From: a virus
DNA length: 55,093 nucleotides
Strand: one strand, 5' to 3'
IMG/VR virus record: IMGVR_UViG_3300032093_000174
Coordinates: 1-55,093 of that record
Below the pieces are notes generated by a model. It was not told the origin of the DNA and made no database searches. It saw only the letters and a list, made by a program, of their open reading frames with translations. The first letter of the stretch is position 1. Each line of letters starts with the position of its first letter. This document shows, piece by piece, positions 43,779-53,086 of this stretch. The translations under genes were made by a program, and so were the position numbers.

Positions 43779-46661
43779 ATGACAGTCCGTATTTCTGAGC
43801 TAAATGAACTTTCTGGCGATTTAGCTCAGGGAGATTTGCTGCCTATCGTTGACTTAAGTGGCGGTGAAACCAAGAAGATTCAAGCTGGTAATTTCATTGC
43901 TATTGGCATCAGCGGGGCGCCGTCATCGTTCATTGATCTCGCCAAGCTTAATCAATCATCTACGACTAAACTTGCCGCAAATGCGCTGGCCACGACTGGC
44001 GTGGGTTCTGGCACTTATGGCAATGCCTCCACAGTTCCACAATTCACGGTCAATTCTCAAGGCCTTGTCACTTTCGCTTCTGGCGTGCCCATTGTTATTG
44101 CGGCAAGTGGCGTTACTGGTCTTGCTCCCGTGGCGACCAGTGGCACTTATGCAAGCTTAACTGGGCTTCCTGCACTCGGCAGTATTGCTTCGCAAAGTGC
44201 TGGCAACGTAGCCATCAGCGGCGGCACAATTAGTGGCGCGACGATCAGTGTCAATGGCGTAACGATTAGTGGCGGCACTATTGTTGCCATTACTGACCTG
44301 GCTATTGCCGATGGTGGCACTGGAGCGTCTACAGCATCTGACGCCCGAACAAACCTTGGCCTTGTCATTGGTACCAACGTCCAAGCATATAGTTCTGTTC
44401 TCTCTGGCGTTGCTGGGCAGTTTACGGCAGCCGATCAAATTGTTTATGCCTCTGCATCGGGCGTAGTCGCTTCTACTCCCTTCACTGCATTTGGTCGTTC
44501 CATTGTTTCTGGATCTACCGCCAACAGTGTACGCTCTACGCTTGGCCTTGGCTCGATAGCCATCCAAGAGGCTAACAATGTTGCCATTTTGGGGGGCGCT
44601 ATTTCTGGGGTGACGCTAACCACTGGCAACGCGACCATTAGCGGCGGTACTATTAGCGGAATCACTGACTTGGCGGTAGCAGATGGCGGCACAGGCGCCT
44701 CCACTGCTTTGCAAGCAAGGGCAAATCTTGGTCTAGCTATTGGCACTAATGTTCAGGCCTATAGCAGTGTCCTGTCTGGAGTGGCCAGTCGGTTTACTGC
44801 GGCGGACGAGGTCATTTATGCCTCTGCGTCAGGCGTGATTGCTTCTGCTCCGTTCACTTCGTTAGGACGCTCTATTGTTTCTGGCTCTACTGCTAGTGAC
44901 GTTAGAGGTACGCTGGGCCTTGGCTCAATGGCGGTGCAAAATGCAGGCCTTGTAACAATTAGTGGTGGCACCATTAATGGCATCACTGATTTAGCGGTGA
45001 CTGATGGTGGCACGGGCGCCTCCACGGCTTCTGGCGCACGCTCTAATCTTGGCCTTGTCATTGGCACCAATGTGCAGGCTTACGACGCTGGCCTTGCCTC
45101 CATCGCTGGACTCACCACTTCTGTTGGACAATTCCTCTACACTACCGCCTCTGACACCTATACGACAGGCGCAATCACTGATTTCACAAGAACATTTCTT
45201 GCAAGCGGTACGAATGGTGCAACATCACGATCATATTTGGGAGTGGGCGCGGTAGGTGCCTTAGAAGTGGTCACTTCTAGCTTTATTGCCACCGGAGCCG
45301 TTGGCAGTGGAGCCCTGGCAGACAGTGGCGTCACTTCAGTGAAAATTGCTTCTGGCAATGTCATCACTACCTCCATAGCCGACTCTGCCGTCACCACAGC
45401 CAAAATCAATAACGATGCCATTACAGCGGCGAAGGTGGCTGATAATTCCGTAACCATTGTTGGCGCTAACCCTCCAATCAGCATTGGCAGTTTTATCGGT
45501 CAGCAATACGTTGATTCCGTTACCAATTTTGAATATACATGGAATGGGAGTGCCTGGCAGCGGTTAGCAGGCATTGCTTCAATTGCTTTTTCTGATAGTA
45601 CACCACTGTCGTTTACTGCCACCTACCCTGACGCATTTTCGGCAACAATTACCACCTCGCTGGATAATCAAACCGCCAATACTATTTTTGCTGGCCCATC
45701 GTCTGGCTCTGCTTCTGCTCCTTCATTTAGAGCTCTTGCTTCCACTGATCTGCCCATCGCCACTTCCAGCACAAGAGGGGGAGTGCTCCCTGGCGCTGGT
45801 TTGTCCGTGGCCGCCAATGGTGCATTAAATCATAGCAATTCAACAGTGGCTGGCACTTACGCGGGGCCAGTAACAATTGATGCACAGGGGCATATTGTTT
45901 CAGCGCTTGCCAACCTTCAGGCCTCAAACATTCCTAATTTGGATGCAAGCAAGATCACCACTGGCACATTTACCAGCGCATTTCTTGCTCCCAACAGTGT
46001 TACTGCTTCTCAGCTTGCAGATTATGGTATTGCACAAGTAAGCGAAAGCGCCCCCGCTCCTGAATTCGCTGGGCAATGGTGGATCAATCCAAATGATCGC
46101 TCTGCTTTTATTTGGGTGGGGGAAGTCACTCCTGTGCCGAATGGTTATTGGCTCAACTTGGGCTATGGCTCTCCCACGCAAATCAACTTGCGTTTTGGTG
46201 GCACCTATAACGCTTCTGGCAATACAGTGGCCAGCATCAACAACTATGGCATTGAAGCGGGATTAACTGTTGGTCAAGGGCTATCCGCACCTAACACAGC
46301 AAACAATGGTGTCTATCTAATTGTCACGGCAAGTGGAGTGGGTTCTGCACCTGCGCCTGCAGACAATCTTGCCATAGGTAACTGGGTGCTATCTCAGGGC
46401 ATTGGCGCCACTTGGACCAAGGTTAATTTAAGCAGCGCAGTGGCTGGAGTTGGCGATCAAGACGTTCTCGTGAACGGCGCGGCGCTTGTCCCAACGGCAT
46501 CTGGTGTGGCCAGTCAAGAAGATCTTAATGCAGTTTTGTGGGCGCGGGCTCAAATTGCCAATACTTCTACTGCTGGCATTGTGCGTGCATCTTCTGAAAT
46601 CGTCGTGGCATCTGGCACGGGCATTATGACCATTGGAACAGTTGATGACGGTTCTTATTAA
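43779..46661 (+). CDS. Repetitive tail fibre
   Basis: 960 residues rich in Gly, Ser, Thr, Ala and Val. N-terminal MTVRISELNELSGDLAQGDL is a short attachment-like segment. A unit of about 130 residues recurs about three times between 160 and 430, carrying DGGTGASTA, NLGLVIGTNVQAYSSVLSGV, FTAADQIVYASASGV and SIVSGSTANSVRSTLGLGSI. The C-terminal part (SESAPAPEFAGQWWINPNDR) suggests a binding tip. Repeats of this sort make trimeric fibres. It starts 2 nt after the preceding stop. Confidence 0.8.
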   Translation: MTVRISELNELSGDLAQGDLLPIVDLSGGETKKIQAGNFIAIGISGAPSSFIDLAKLNQSSTTKLAANALATTGVGSGTYGNASTVPQFTVNSQGLVTFASGVPIVIAASGVTGLAPVATSGTYASLTGLPALGSIASQSAGNVAISGGTISGATISVNGVTISGGTIVAITDLAIADGGTGASTASDARTNLGLVIGTNVQAYSSVLSGVAGQFTAADQIVYASASGVVASTPFTAFGRSIVSGSTANSVRSTLGLGSIAIQEANNVAILGGAISGVTLTTGNATISGGTISGITDLAVADGGTGASTALQARANLGLAIGTNVQAYSSVLSGVASRFTAADEVIYASASGVIASAPFTSLGRSIVSGSTASDVRGTLGLGSMAVQNAGLVTISGGTINGITDLAVTDGGTGASTASGARSNLGLVIGTNVQAYDAGLASIAGLTTSVGQFLYTTASDTYTTGAITDFTRTFLASGTNGATSRSYLGVGAVGALEVVTSSFIATGAVGSGALADSGVTSVKIASGNVITTSIADSAVTTAKINNDAITAAKVADNSVTIVGANPPISIGSFIGQQYVDSVTNFEYTWNGSAWQRLAGIASIAFSDSTPLSFTATYPDAFSATITTSLDNQTANTIFAGPSSGSASAPSFRALASTDLPIATSSTRGGVLPGAGLSVAANGALNHSNSTVAGTYAGPVTIDAQGHIVSALANLQASNIPNLDASKITTGTFTSAFLAPNSVTASQLADYGIAQVSESAPAPEFAGQWWINPNDRSAFIWVGEVTPVPNGYWLNLGYGSPTQINLRFGGTYNASGNTVASINNYGIEAGLTVGQGLSAPNTANNGVYLIVTASGVGSAPAPADNLAIGNWVLSQGIGATWTKVNLSSAVAGVGDQDVLVNGAALVPTASGVASQEDLNAVLWARAQIANTSTAGIVRASSEIVVASGTGIMTIGTVDDGSY

Positions 46662-46683
46662 GGAGCGATGAAGAGGATTAGAC

Positions 46684-46857
46684 ATGCCCTACCAATCGCC
46701 CAGGCTTGTTTACGCGGGCAAAGAAATTCCGCCATACGGAAATCCAGGGCAAGTCGTGGTCAAAACGGCGAGCGCCTTTTATTACACGACATGGGATAGC
46801 CTGGATCGCATTTTGAACGACACAAATGGGGTGATTGACGAAGGCGAATACGACTAG
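46684..46857 (+). CDS. Small protein between fibre genes, 57 residues
   Basis: A short frame below usual length cut-offs: MPYQSPRLVYAGKEIPPYGN, then PGQVVVKTASAFYYTTWDSL and an acidic end DEGEYD. GAAGAGGATTAGAC precedes the ATG, a good ribosome site. The composition is protein-like. It could be a fibre chaperone or structural accessory; the role is unknown. Confidence 0.65.
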   Translation: MPYQSPRLVYAGKEIPPYGNPGQVVVKTASAFYYTTWDSLDRILNDTNGVIDEGEYD

Positions 46858-46920
46858 CCTTTAGAATGCAGCAAGTTAATCGCTCCTCTTGATGAGCTGA
46901 GCACTCGGAACTTTTTCTCC

Positions 46921-49900
46921 ATGGCATCCACTCTCAAGCATCTTCGTTCTTCTACGACCGATAAGCGCCCCACTGCCTCTGGGTTGGCGGAAGGACAGTT
47001 GGCTCTTAATACTGCTTCAGGCACGCCTGCATTGTTCTTCAAGGACAATGGAGGGGGCGTAGTGAAGGTTGGTCCGGCGCATGTGGGCGGCACTGCGCCC
47101 AACGCTTCTCCTGCTGGCAGTGCTGGTAACAGCATGGGAGAACTATGGGTGGATAATGGTACGACAATCAATGGTCTGAAGTATTACGACGGTTCTGTTT
47201 TCGTCAATCTCACCCCGTCTGGTAGTACCACTGTTCCAGGGCTGGTTGAGCTTGCTACTAATGCAGAAACACAAGCTGGCACTGACACTGTTCGCGCCGT
47301 GACGCCTTCGGGCTTGCAAAGCAAGATTAGCGACAGTATAAGCACTACCAGCTCGACCACCATCGCCTCTGCTACTGCCGTAAAAACGGCTTATGACTTA
47401 GCCAACGCAGCATTGCCCCGAAGTGGAGGATCAGTTACTGGCGAGCTTTTGATTGCACCGTCTGGAAGCCTTGTTTTTGAAGGTAGTACAAACGACGGCT
47501 TTGAAACCACACTGGCAGTAACCGATCCCACGGCAGATAGGATTATCACGCTGCCCAATACGACTGGCACGGTCATTACTACTGGCGACACGGGAACTGT
47601 TACCAGCACAATGATTGTCGATGGCACAATTGTCAACGCCGACATCAATGCTTCTGCCGCCATCGTTGACACTAAGCTTGCCACAATTGCTACCGCAGGA
47701 AAGGTAAGCAATAGTGCTACTACTGCCACCAGCGCCAATACGGCCAGTGCCATTGTTGCCCGCGACGGAAGCGGCAACTTTACGGCCAATGTCATCACTG
47801 CTTCGCTGACTGGTAACGTAACGGGCAATGTAACTGGCAATCTTACTGGCACTGCTAGCGCCATTGCTGATGATACTGTCACCTCTGCGAAGATTGTTGA
47901 TGGTGCTATTGTCAATGCCGATGTTAATGCTTCTGCGGCCATTGCTGGCACAAAGATCAGCCCTAACTTTGGCAGTCAGAACATTGTCACGACTGGCACC
48001 GCCACTGCTTCCGGCTTTATTCCCACTGGTTCTAGCGTGCCAACAAATGGCATGTATTTGCCAGCGGCAAACCAATTAGGCTTCTCAACCAATGGCACGG
48101 GGCGGTTGTTCGTCGATGCGAGCGGCAGGGTGGGAATTGGAACAAGTACCCCAGTTTCTCCGTTGACAATTATTGGTGCTGTTGATGGCGTATCATTCGG
48201 AACGAATACAACAAGTTTGGCGAGTAGCACTGCCAACGGTGTATTTTCTCCCACTGGCAACCAGCTTGGCTTTACAACTAATGCAACTGAGCGGGTGCGG
48301 ATTGACACAGGTGGCCGTTTGTTGGTTGGGACGAGTGTTGCCTATTCAATTCTTGGTTTTCAAGCGGGCACGCAACTTGCAGCACAAGATGGGACAGTTT
48401 TATGTATTAGAAACACCGAAAACAATGCAGGTACTGAATTAAACTGCGCCAAATCCCGTGGAACAGTAGGTGCTGCAGCAACTGTGGTGTCTGGTGACAC
48501 TATTGCCATTCAGCGTTTTGCCGCGTTTGAAGGGACGTCTTATGTAGAAGCTGCCCGTGTAGCAGCGCAAGTTGACGGCACCCCTGGCACCAATGACATG
48601 CCCGGTCGTTTGGTGTTCAGTACTACTGCTGATGGAGGAAGTACCGTAAGTGAGCGGATGCGTATTGATTCCAGCGGGAGGGTTGGGATTGGCGCTACTA
48701 GCCCAACCGAATTACTGCAGGTGGGCGGCAACATTTTTGCAAACGGTGGATTTGTTCGGACGGCTGGTGCAGGTGGAGCCGCAATTACTACGCGGGGATT
48801 TCGTCAAACAATCGATGGCACCGAATACTTGGCCATCTATCACGACAACACCGGTGCCGTATTTAACGTAAACGGCTCCGAACGCGCCCGCATCGACTCC
48901 TCCGGCAGGCTGCTGGTGGGGGCAAGTAGTGCGCGTAGCAATTACTACGGCTCCGTGACGCCAGGGGGAATTCAACTTGAAACTGGAACTCAGTCTCTTT
49001 TTCAAAACTCCAATAACGCCATTGGCTCTGCGTTCTATTTAGGCAAGTCTCGTGGGGCAACGGTTAACAGCAACACGGTGGTTCAGGCTGGTGATCAGCT
49101 TGGCGCTGTAATTTTCTTTGGCGCTGATGGAACAAATGTCTGGCCTGGTGCTCAGATTACCGCAGAAGTAGACGGCACCCCTGGCGCCAACGACATGCCA
49201 GGCCGCCTGGTATTCAGCACCACAGCCGATGGTGCTGCCAGTCCTACGGAGCGGATGCGGATTGACAACGCCGGGAACACCACATGGAATGGTGTTGGCC
49301 TTAAGCTAACTACAGGCAGGAACATTTCTGCGACTGTAGATAACAGCAGTATCAATATACTTGGCGGAGATATCACAACTAATCCAGGTGCAAACATTGA
49401 ACTCTATGGGGGCACCCACGTTTCATTTGCCAACACAATGATCCTGGATGCCAATGAGCATCGCTTCCGCACCGCAAACGGAGTCACTGAGCGGATGCGA
49501 ATTGATTCCAGCGGCAACGTAGGCATCGGAGGCGTCCCTGGCTCTTATCGCCTAGATGTTTTGGGGAGTGGTGGACAGAGAATCTTGAATCAAGGAGGAG
49601 GATCATTTCTTGAAATTGGCCAGGGAACTACAACTAATCAACCTGCTTACATTGATCTTATTGGCGATACAACTTACGCAGATTTTGGTTTCAGAATTAT
49701 TCGTAACGGTGGTGGGGCAAACGCAAACACTGAGTTTGTGCATCGTGGAACAGGCGACTTAAGACTTTACACTCAAGACGCTGCGCCCATTACGTTCTAT
49801 ACCGCTAACGCAGAACGCGCCCGCATCGACACCTCAGGCAGGCTGCTGGTGGGGACGAGTGCAAGCATCACTGCTGTTAGCTTCCCTTCTCTTGTTCAAT

Positions 49901-50541
49901 CAAACTCTTTTTACTCATATCAATCTTCGTTGTTTTCCGCCGATGCAAACGGTTCAAATACATTTTTCTTAAAATCAAGAAACGCGACAACAGGATCTCA
50001 CACCGTCGTCCAAGCTAACGATGTGTTTGGACAGATTAATTTTGCAGGCTCTGATGGCGCAAATTTTGTTTCAGGCGCAAATATTGCCGCAGCAGTAGAC
50101 GGCACCCCCGGCACCAACGACATGCCAGGCCGCCTGGTGTTCAGCACCACTGCTGACGGCGCTGCATCGCCTACTGAGCAACTCCGCATCTCCAACGGCG
50201 GCACCGTCATCTACAACCAGCCTGCACCGGCAGCCGTAGACGTTACCGCCACGCTGACCGTTGCCAACCTCACCGCCAAGATCATCACCTCATCCACTGC
50301 TGCGGCTGTCACAATGACACTGCCCACTGGCACACTGATGGATGGCGGTTTCAGCGGCCTCTACAACAACATGGCCTTTGAGTGGAGCGTCATCAACACA
50401 GGCGCCACAAACGCTGTGACAGTCCAGGGCGGCACCGGTCACACCCTAGTAGGCTCCGGTACTGTTGCTGCCAACAACTCACAGCGCTTCCTTTCCCGCA
50501 GAACGGCAGCGACCACATGGGTCACCTACCGTTTGACCTAA
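46921..50541 (+). CDS. Large repetitive tail fibre
   Basis: 1206 residues with many repeats. The N-terminus (MASTLKHLRSSTTDKRPTAS) and an N-terminal beta repeat region are followed by about four copies of VDGTPGTNDMPGRLVFSTTA and repeated ERMRIDSSGNVGIG / ARIDSSGRLLVGASS segments, a common phage fibre motif. The C-terminal 90 residues (TATLTVANLTAKIITSSTAA) are a beta tip ending GHTLVGSGTVAANNSQRFLS. No intramolecular chaperone (peptidase_S74) was recognised. It probably contacts the host surface. Confidence 0.8.
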   Translation: MASTLKHLRSSTTDKRPTASGLAEGQLALNTASGTPALFFKDNGGGVVKVGPAHVGGTAPNASPAGSAGNSMGELWVDNGTTINGLKYYDGSVFVNLTPSGSTTVPGLVELATNAETQAGTDTVRAVTPSGLQSKISDSISTTSSTTIASATAVKTAYDLANAALPRSGGSVTGELLIAPSGSLVFEGSTNDGFETTLAVTDPTADRIITLPNTTGTVITTGDTGTVTSTMIVDGTIVNADINASAAIVDTKLATIATAGKVSNSATTATSANTASAIVARDGSGNFTANVITASLTGNVTGNVTGNLTGTASAIADDTVTSAKIVDGAIVNADVNASAAIAGTKISPNFGSQNIVTTGTATASGFIPTGSSVPTNGMYLPAANQLGFSTNGTGRLFVDASGRVGIGTSTPVSPLTIIGAVDGVSFGTNTTSLASSTANGVFSPTGNQLGFTTNATERVRIDTGGRLLVGTSVAYSILGFQAGTQLAAQDGTVLCIRNTENNAGTELNCAKSRGTVGAAATVVSGDTIAIQRFAAFEGTSYVEAARVAAQVDGTPGTNDMPGRLVFSTTADGGSTVSERMRIDSSGRVGIGATSPTELLQVGGNIFANGGFVRTAGAGGAAITTRGFRQTIDGTEYLAIYHDNTGAVFNVNGSERARIDSSGRLLVGASSARSNYYGSVTPGGIQLETGTQSLFQNSNNAIGSAFYLGKSRGATVNSNTVVQAGDQLGAVIFFGADGTNVWPGAQITAEVDGTPGANDMPGRLVFSTTADGAASPTERMRIDNAGNTTWNGVGLKLTTGRNISATVDNSSINILGGDITTNPGANIELYGGTHVSFANTMILDANEHRFRTANGVTERMRIDSSGNVGIGGVPGSYRLDVLGSGGQRILNQGGGSFLEIGQGTTTNQPAYIDLIGDTTYADFGFRIIRNGGGANANTEFVHRGTGDLRLYTQDAAPITFYTANAERARIDTSGRLLVGTSASITAVSFPSLVQSNSFYSYQSSLFSADANGSNTFFLKSRNATTGSHTVVQANDVFGQINFAGSDGANFVSGANIAAAVDGTPGTNDMPGRLVFSTTADGAASPTEQLRISNGGTVIYNQPAPAAVDVTATLTVANLTAKIITSSTAAAVTMTLPTGTLMDGGFSGLYNNMAFEWSVINTGATNAVTVQGGTGHTLVGSGTVAANNSQRFLSRRTAATTWVTYRLT

Positions 50542-50581
50542 CCCTGCCAACAGAGATCCCTTTTGAATAACCACCGCCACA

Positions 50582-50695
50582 TTGAGTGGCGCATCGCTGC
50601 TTAAATGCCAAGCCTCTAATGGCCAAGTGTTCACGTCCCACTGCATTGCAGACGCCAGCGACGACACCTATCGGGCCGGTAGTCCTATGCTCTAA
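50582..50695 (+). CDS. Possible 37-residue protein with TTG start
   Basis: A frame beginning TTGAGTGGC gives MSGASLLKCQASNGQVFTSH, then CIADASDDTYRAGSPML. The residue make-up is protein-like and unlike the shadow frames, but no ribosome site or family was seen. It lies between the fibre and the next gene. Confidence 0.3.
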   Translation: MSGASLLKCQASNGQVFTSHCIADASDDTYRAGSPML

Positions 50696-50729
50696 CCTGT
50701 CCTAGACTATGTCCTTCCATTGTCCCACT

Positions 50730-51035
50730 ATGACTTCTTTCTCTTGGAACGTGGCCAATCTTGAGCGCCACACTGCTGACGGCTTGGTTTTCACCGTCCA
50801 CTACACCATTGACGCCAACGACGGCACCTATTCTTCGGGGGCCTATGGAAGCATTGGCCTTGAGCCCCCCACAGGCACCCCCATTCCCTATGCTGAACTC
50901 TCTTCGGAGATTGTCGTGGAATGGGTGAAGGATAGTCTTGGCGCTGATAAAGTGGCTGAAATCGAAGCCGCTTTGCAAGCTCAGCTTGACGAGCAACATC
51001 AGCCCAGCCGCGCTTCAGGTGTGCCATGGCAGTGA
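50730..51035 (+). CDS. DUF7936-like small phage protein
   Basis: 101 residues from ATG 50730: MTSFSWNVANLERHTADGLV, FTVHYTIDANDGTYSSGAYG, SIGLEPPTGTPIPYAELSSE, then a helix (VVEWVKDSLGADKVAEIEAA). This WxV..L.R....G.V..vH...... ...G.y.as.yGs..l pattern is common in marine phage small proteins. Function unknown. ATG 50709 is a less likely start. It overlaps the next gene. Confidence 0.75.
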   Translation: MTSFSWNVANLERHTADGLVFTVHYTIDANDGTYSSGAYGSIGLEPPTGTPIPYAELSSEIVVEWVKDSLGADKVAEIEAALQAQLDEQHQPSRASGVPWQ

Positions 51036-51166
51036 AAAGCAAGCAAGGCGCCGCTCGCGTTGAGCACGAGCCCAATCCCCCCAAGACCACTTCCATTGGG
51101 CAGGGTCAACATTCGCGCCCTCGTCGCAAAGGGAAAAAACCCATGAGAGGGCAAGGCAAAGGCTGA
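51026..51166 (+). CDS. Small basic protein, 46 residues
   Basis: Too short for common cut-offs but convincing: MAVKSKQGAARVEHEPNPPK, then TTSIGQGQHSRPRRKGKKPM and RGQGKG. The PNPPKTTSIGQG(x)HSRPR...RGQG pattern is found in small phage proteins. It overlaps the preceding gene and is followed by a strong terminator. Basic and unstructured, perhaps DNA-bound. Confidence 0.65.
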   Translation: MAVKSKQGAARVEHEPNPPKTTSIGQGQHSRPRRKGKKPMRGQGKG

Positions 51167-51182
51167 TTGACGGTCCACCACG

Positions 51183-51214
51183 AGGAGGCTACCATTCTGG
51201 GGCCTCCTTTTTTT
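51183..51214 (+). terminator. Rho-independent terminator
   Basis: AGGAGGC (51183-51189) pairs with GCCTCCT (51202-51208), loop TACCATTCTGGG, then at least six T. Confidence 0.8.
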
Positions 51215-51219
51215 ATGCC

Positions 51220-51471
51220 ATGCCTTTCGTCAACACCATTTCCTTCGCCCATCGCTTTTCTGATGACAAAGCGATGGAAGGATATTGTTCCTACAAAGAA
51301 GTTAACCACACCTATAGCGGAGATGGCGCCCAGGCGGTTTCACGAGCCTTCTTTCAATTTATGATGGCCTGTGGCTACCTTCCCCATAGCGTCATTGAAG
51401 CAATGCAAAATATTAGCAGCGAGTACAAAAGAACCTGCGGCTACAATAAGGAAAAGACAATGGAAGAATAA
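51220..51471 (+). CDS. Unknown phage protein, 83 residues
   Basis: MPFVNTISFAHRFSDDKAME, then a helical segment (AQAVSRAFFQFMMACGYLPH, SVIEAMQNISSEYKRTCG). It starts almost directly after the terminator, so it needs its own promoter or read-through. The stop overlaps the next start. Function unknown. Confidence 0.6.
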   Translation: MPFVNTISFAHRFSDDKAMEGYCSYKEVNHTYSGDGAQAVSRAFFQFMMACGYLPHSVIEAMQNISSEYKRTCGYNKEKTMEE

Positions 51472-52688
51472 TGGGGCAAGTAATTGCTGGCGGCGAACAG
51501 TTTGAAACTCACATAGAAGCTGATCATAGGGGCCGCGTGCTACAAAGCGGCCCTGACAGCGGAATGGTTGATGCCTTTGGTCGCCAGCGCGTAAGCGATC
51601 CCTATACGCTATTTGATAGCACGCTGCGCTATGACAAGCGACCAGACCAATGGTTTGAAGTTGTTTCTGGAGGTGGTAGCTCGACATTTTTGCCAAATGA
51701 ATGTAGCGTTGCAATGACAGTTGCTACGGCTTCTGGAAGCACTGTGCTTCGCCGTACTAAACAAAACTTTCCTTATCAGGCAGGCAAAAGCCTGATGATT
51801 ATGCAGAGTTTCGTTGGCGCTACTCTTGCTGATGGCGTCACTCAAGAAGTTGGCTTTTTTGATAACAATAACGGCGTTTTTGTAAGGGCTAGCGGCACTA
51901 CTATTCAGTTCGTAGTAAGAAGTTTTGCTACTGGAGCGGTAGTTGAAAATGTGGTTAACCAAAGCGATTGGAACATTGATACGTTGCCATCTTTGAACTT
52001 TGCCAAAGCTCAAATTTTCACTGCCGATTTTGAATGGTTACGTGTGCGTTGCGGGTTTGTTATTGATGGTGAAGTGACGTATTGCCATGAATTTCAACAT
52101 TCCAATTCCATTGATTCTGTCTATATGCAGACAGCAATCTTGCCATTGTCCTATCGCATTCACAATAGCATTGCACAGGCTTCTGGCCGCACTTTTAAGC
52201 AGATTTGTTGCAGCGTTTTAAGTGAAGGGGGTTATGAACCAGATGGGGCAATTTATTCTATTAATCATGATTTAGCAGCAGTTCCTAACGCGACTGGGGA
52301 GCGTGTTACTGCTGGCATTCGCATGGCAAGTGGTCGTACTGGCAACGTCATTCTTCCTGTGCGGATTTCTACGACCACTGCTTCCAGCGATGTGGTGCTA
52401 TGGCGTTTGCGCTTAAATCCAACGGTGTCTGGTGTTACTTGGGCGCCAGCGGACAATGGAAGGGGGAACGTCGAGACTACTACCAGCGCGACATCGGTGT
52501 CTGGTGGCACTGTGATTGACTCTGGATTTGTTTCACAGGGATCAGCCAATAACTATGCAGTGGCAGAAGCCATTCGTCTTGCCTTGGGGCAGAATGCGTC
52601 TGGCGTGAGCGACACTTTAATTTTGACAGTAGATAGCAATGTTAGTGCTAAAGCCCTTGGGATGATTGGATGGGTTGAAGTGGCGTAA
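51471..52688 (+). CDS. Virion structural protein (DAFGRxRVSDPxTLFD type)
   Basis: 405 residues, beginning MGQVIAGGEQFETHIEADHR. DAFGRQRVSDPYTLFDSTLR is a widespread motif of marine phage virion proteins. It has many beta strands with Ser/Thr-rich loops. It probably forms part of the tail or a fibre attachment. It shares no sequence with the repeat fibres. ATG at 51471 overlaps the preceding stop by one base. Confidence 0.75.
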   Translation: MGQVIAGGEQFETHIEADHRGRVLQSGPDSGMVDAFGRQRVSDPYTLFDSTLRYDKRPDQWFEVVSGGGSSTFLPNECSVAMTVATASGSTVLRRTKQNFPYQAGKSLMIMQSFVGATLADGVTQEVGFFDNNNGVFVRASGTTIQFVVRSFATGAVVENVVNQSDWNIDTLPSLNFAKAQIFTADFEWLRVRCGFVIDGEVTYCHEFQHSNSIDSVYMQTAILPLSYRIHNSIAQASGRTFKQICCSVLSEGGYEPDGAIYSINHDLAAVPNATGERVTAGIRMASGRTGNVILPVRISTTTASSDVVLWRLRLNPTVSGVTWAPADNGRGNVETTTSATSVSGGTVIDSGFVSQGSANNYAVAEAIRLALGQNASGVSDTLILTVDSNVSAKALGMIGWVEVA

Positions 52689-52744
52689 GCTAGAGCTGTA
52701 ACAAGGCAATAGTTGTAGACTGTTTTAATGATGCTAGGTAAAAT

Positions 52745-53086
52745 GTGGATCCAGCACGTTACGACATAACTATTCACCAAGGCGCCACTTTTCAAATGGC
52801 CCTGCAATACAAGGACAGTGTTGGCACGCCAGTCAATATGAATGGTTATACCTTGGAGGCTGAGCTATGGAATCGCACTGGCACTGCAAAACTTGCCAAT
52901 TTTGACACTCCATGGACCGTTCAATCCAGTGGCATGTTTAATTTACGGCTTGACAGCACTGTCACGTCTGGCATTACAGAACAAGGACAATACGATTTAA
53001 TGATTACGGAGCCGGGGGGCGATAAATACTACTTACTGCAAGGCACTGCTTATATTGATCTGGGGCTGACTGGGCGAGGGTTGTGA
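52745..53086 (+). CDS. Small beta-sandwich-like virion protein, 113 residues
   Basis: It reads [20 protein letters not shown], then [20 protein letters not shown] and [20 protein letters not shown], a beta-strand pattern seen in fibre-linked phage proteins (D.t..qG.tf...l.y.d..g.pv.l.gyt...q.r). Non-ATG (GTG) start. The last bases overlap the start of the collagen-like fibre (TGATG). It probably links the fibre to the particle or caps it. Confidence 0.65.
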   Translation: MDPARYDITIHQGATFQMALQYKDSVGTPVNMNGYTLEAELWNRTGTAKLANFDTPWTVQSSGMFNLRLDSTVTSGITEQGQYDLMITEPGGDKYYLLQGTAYIDLGLTGRGL

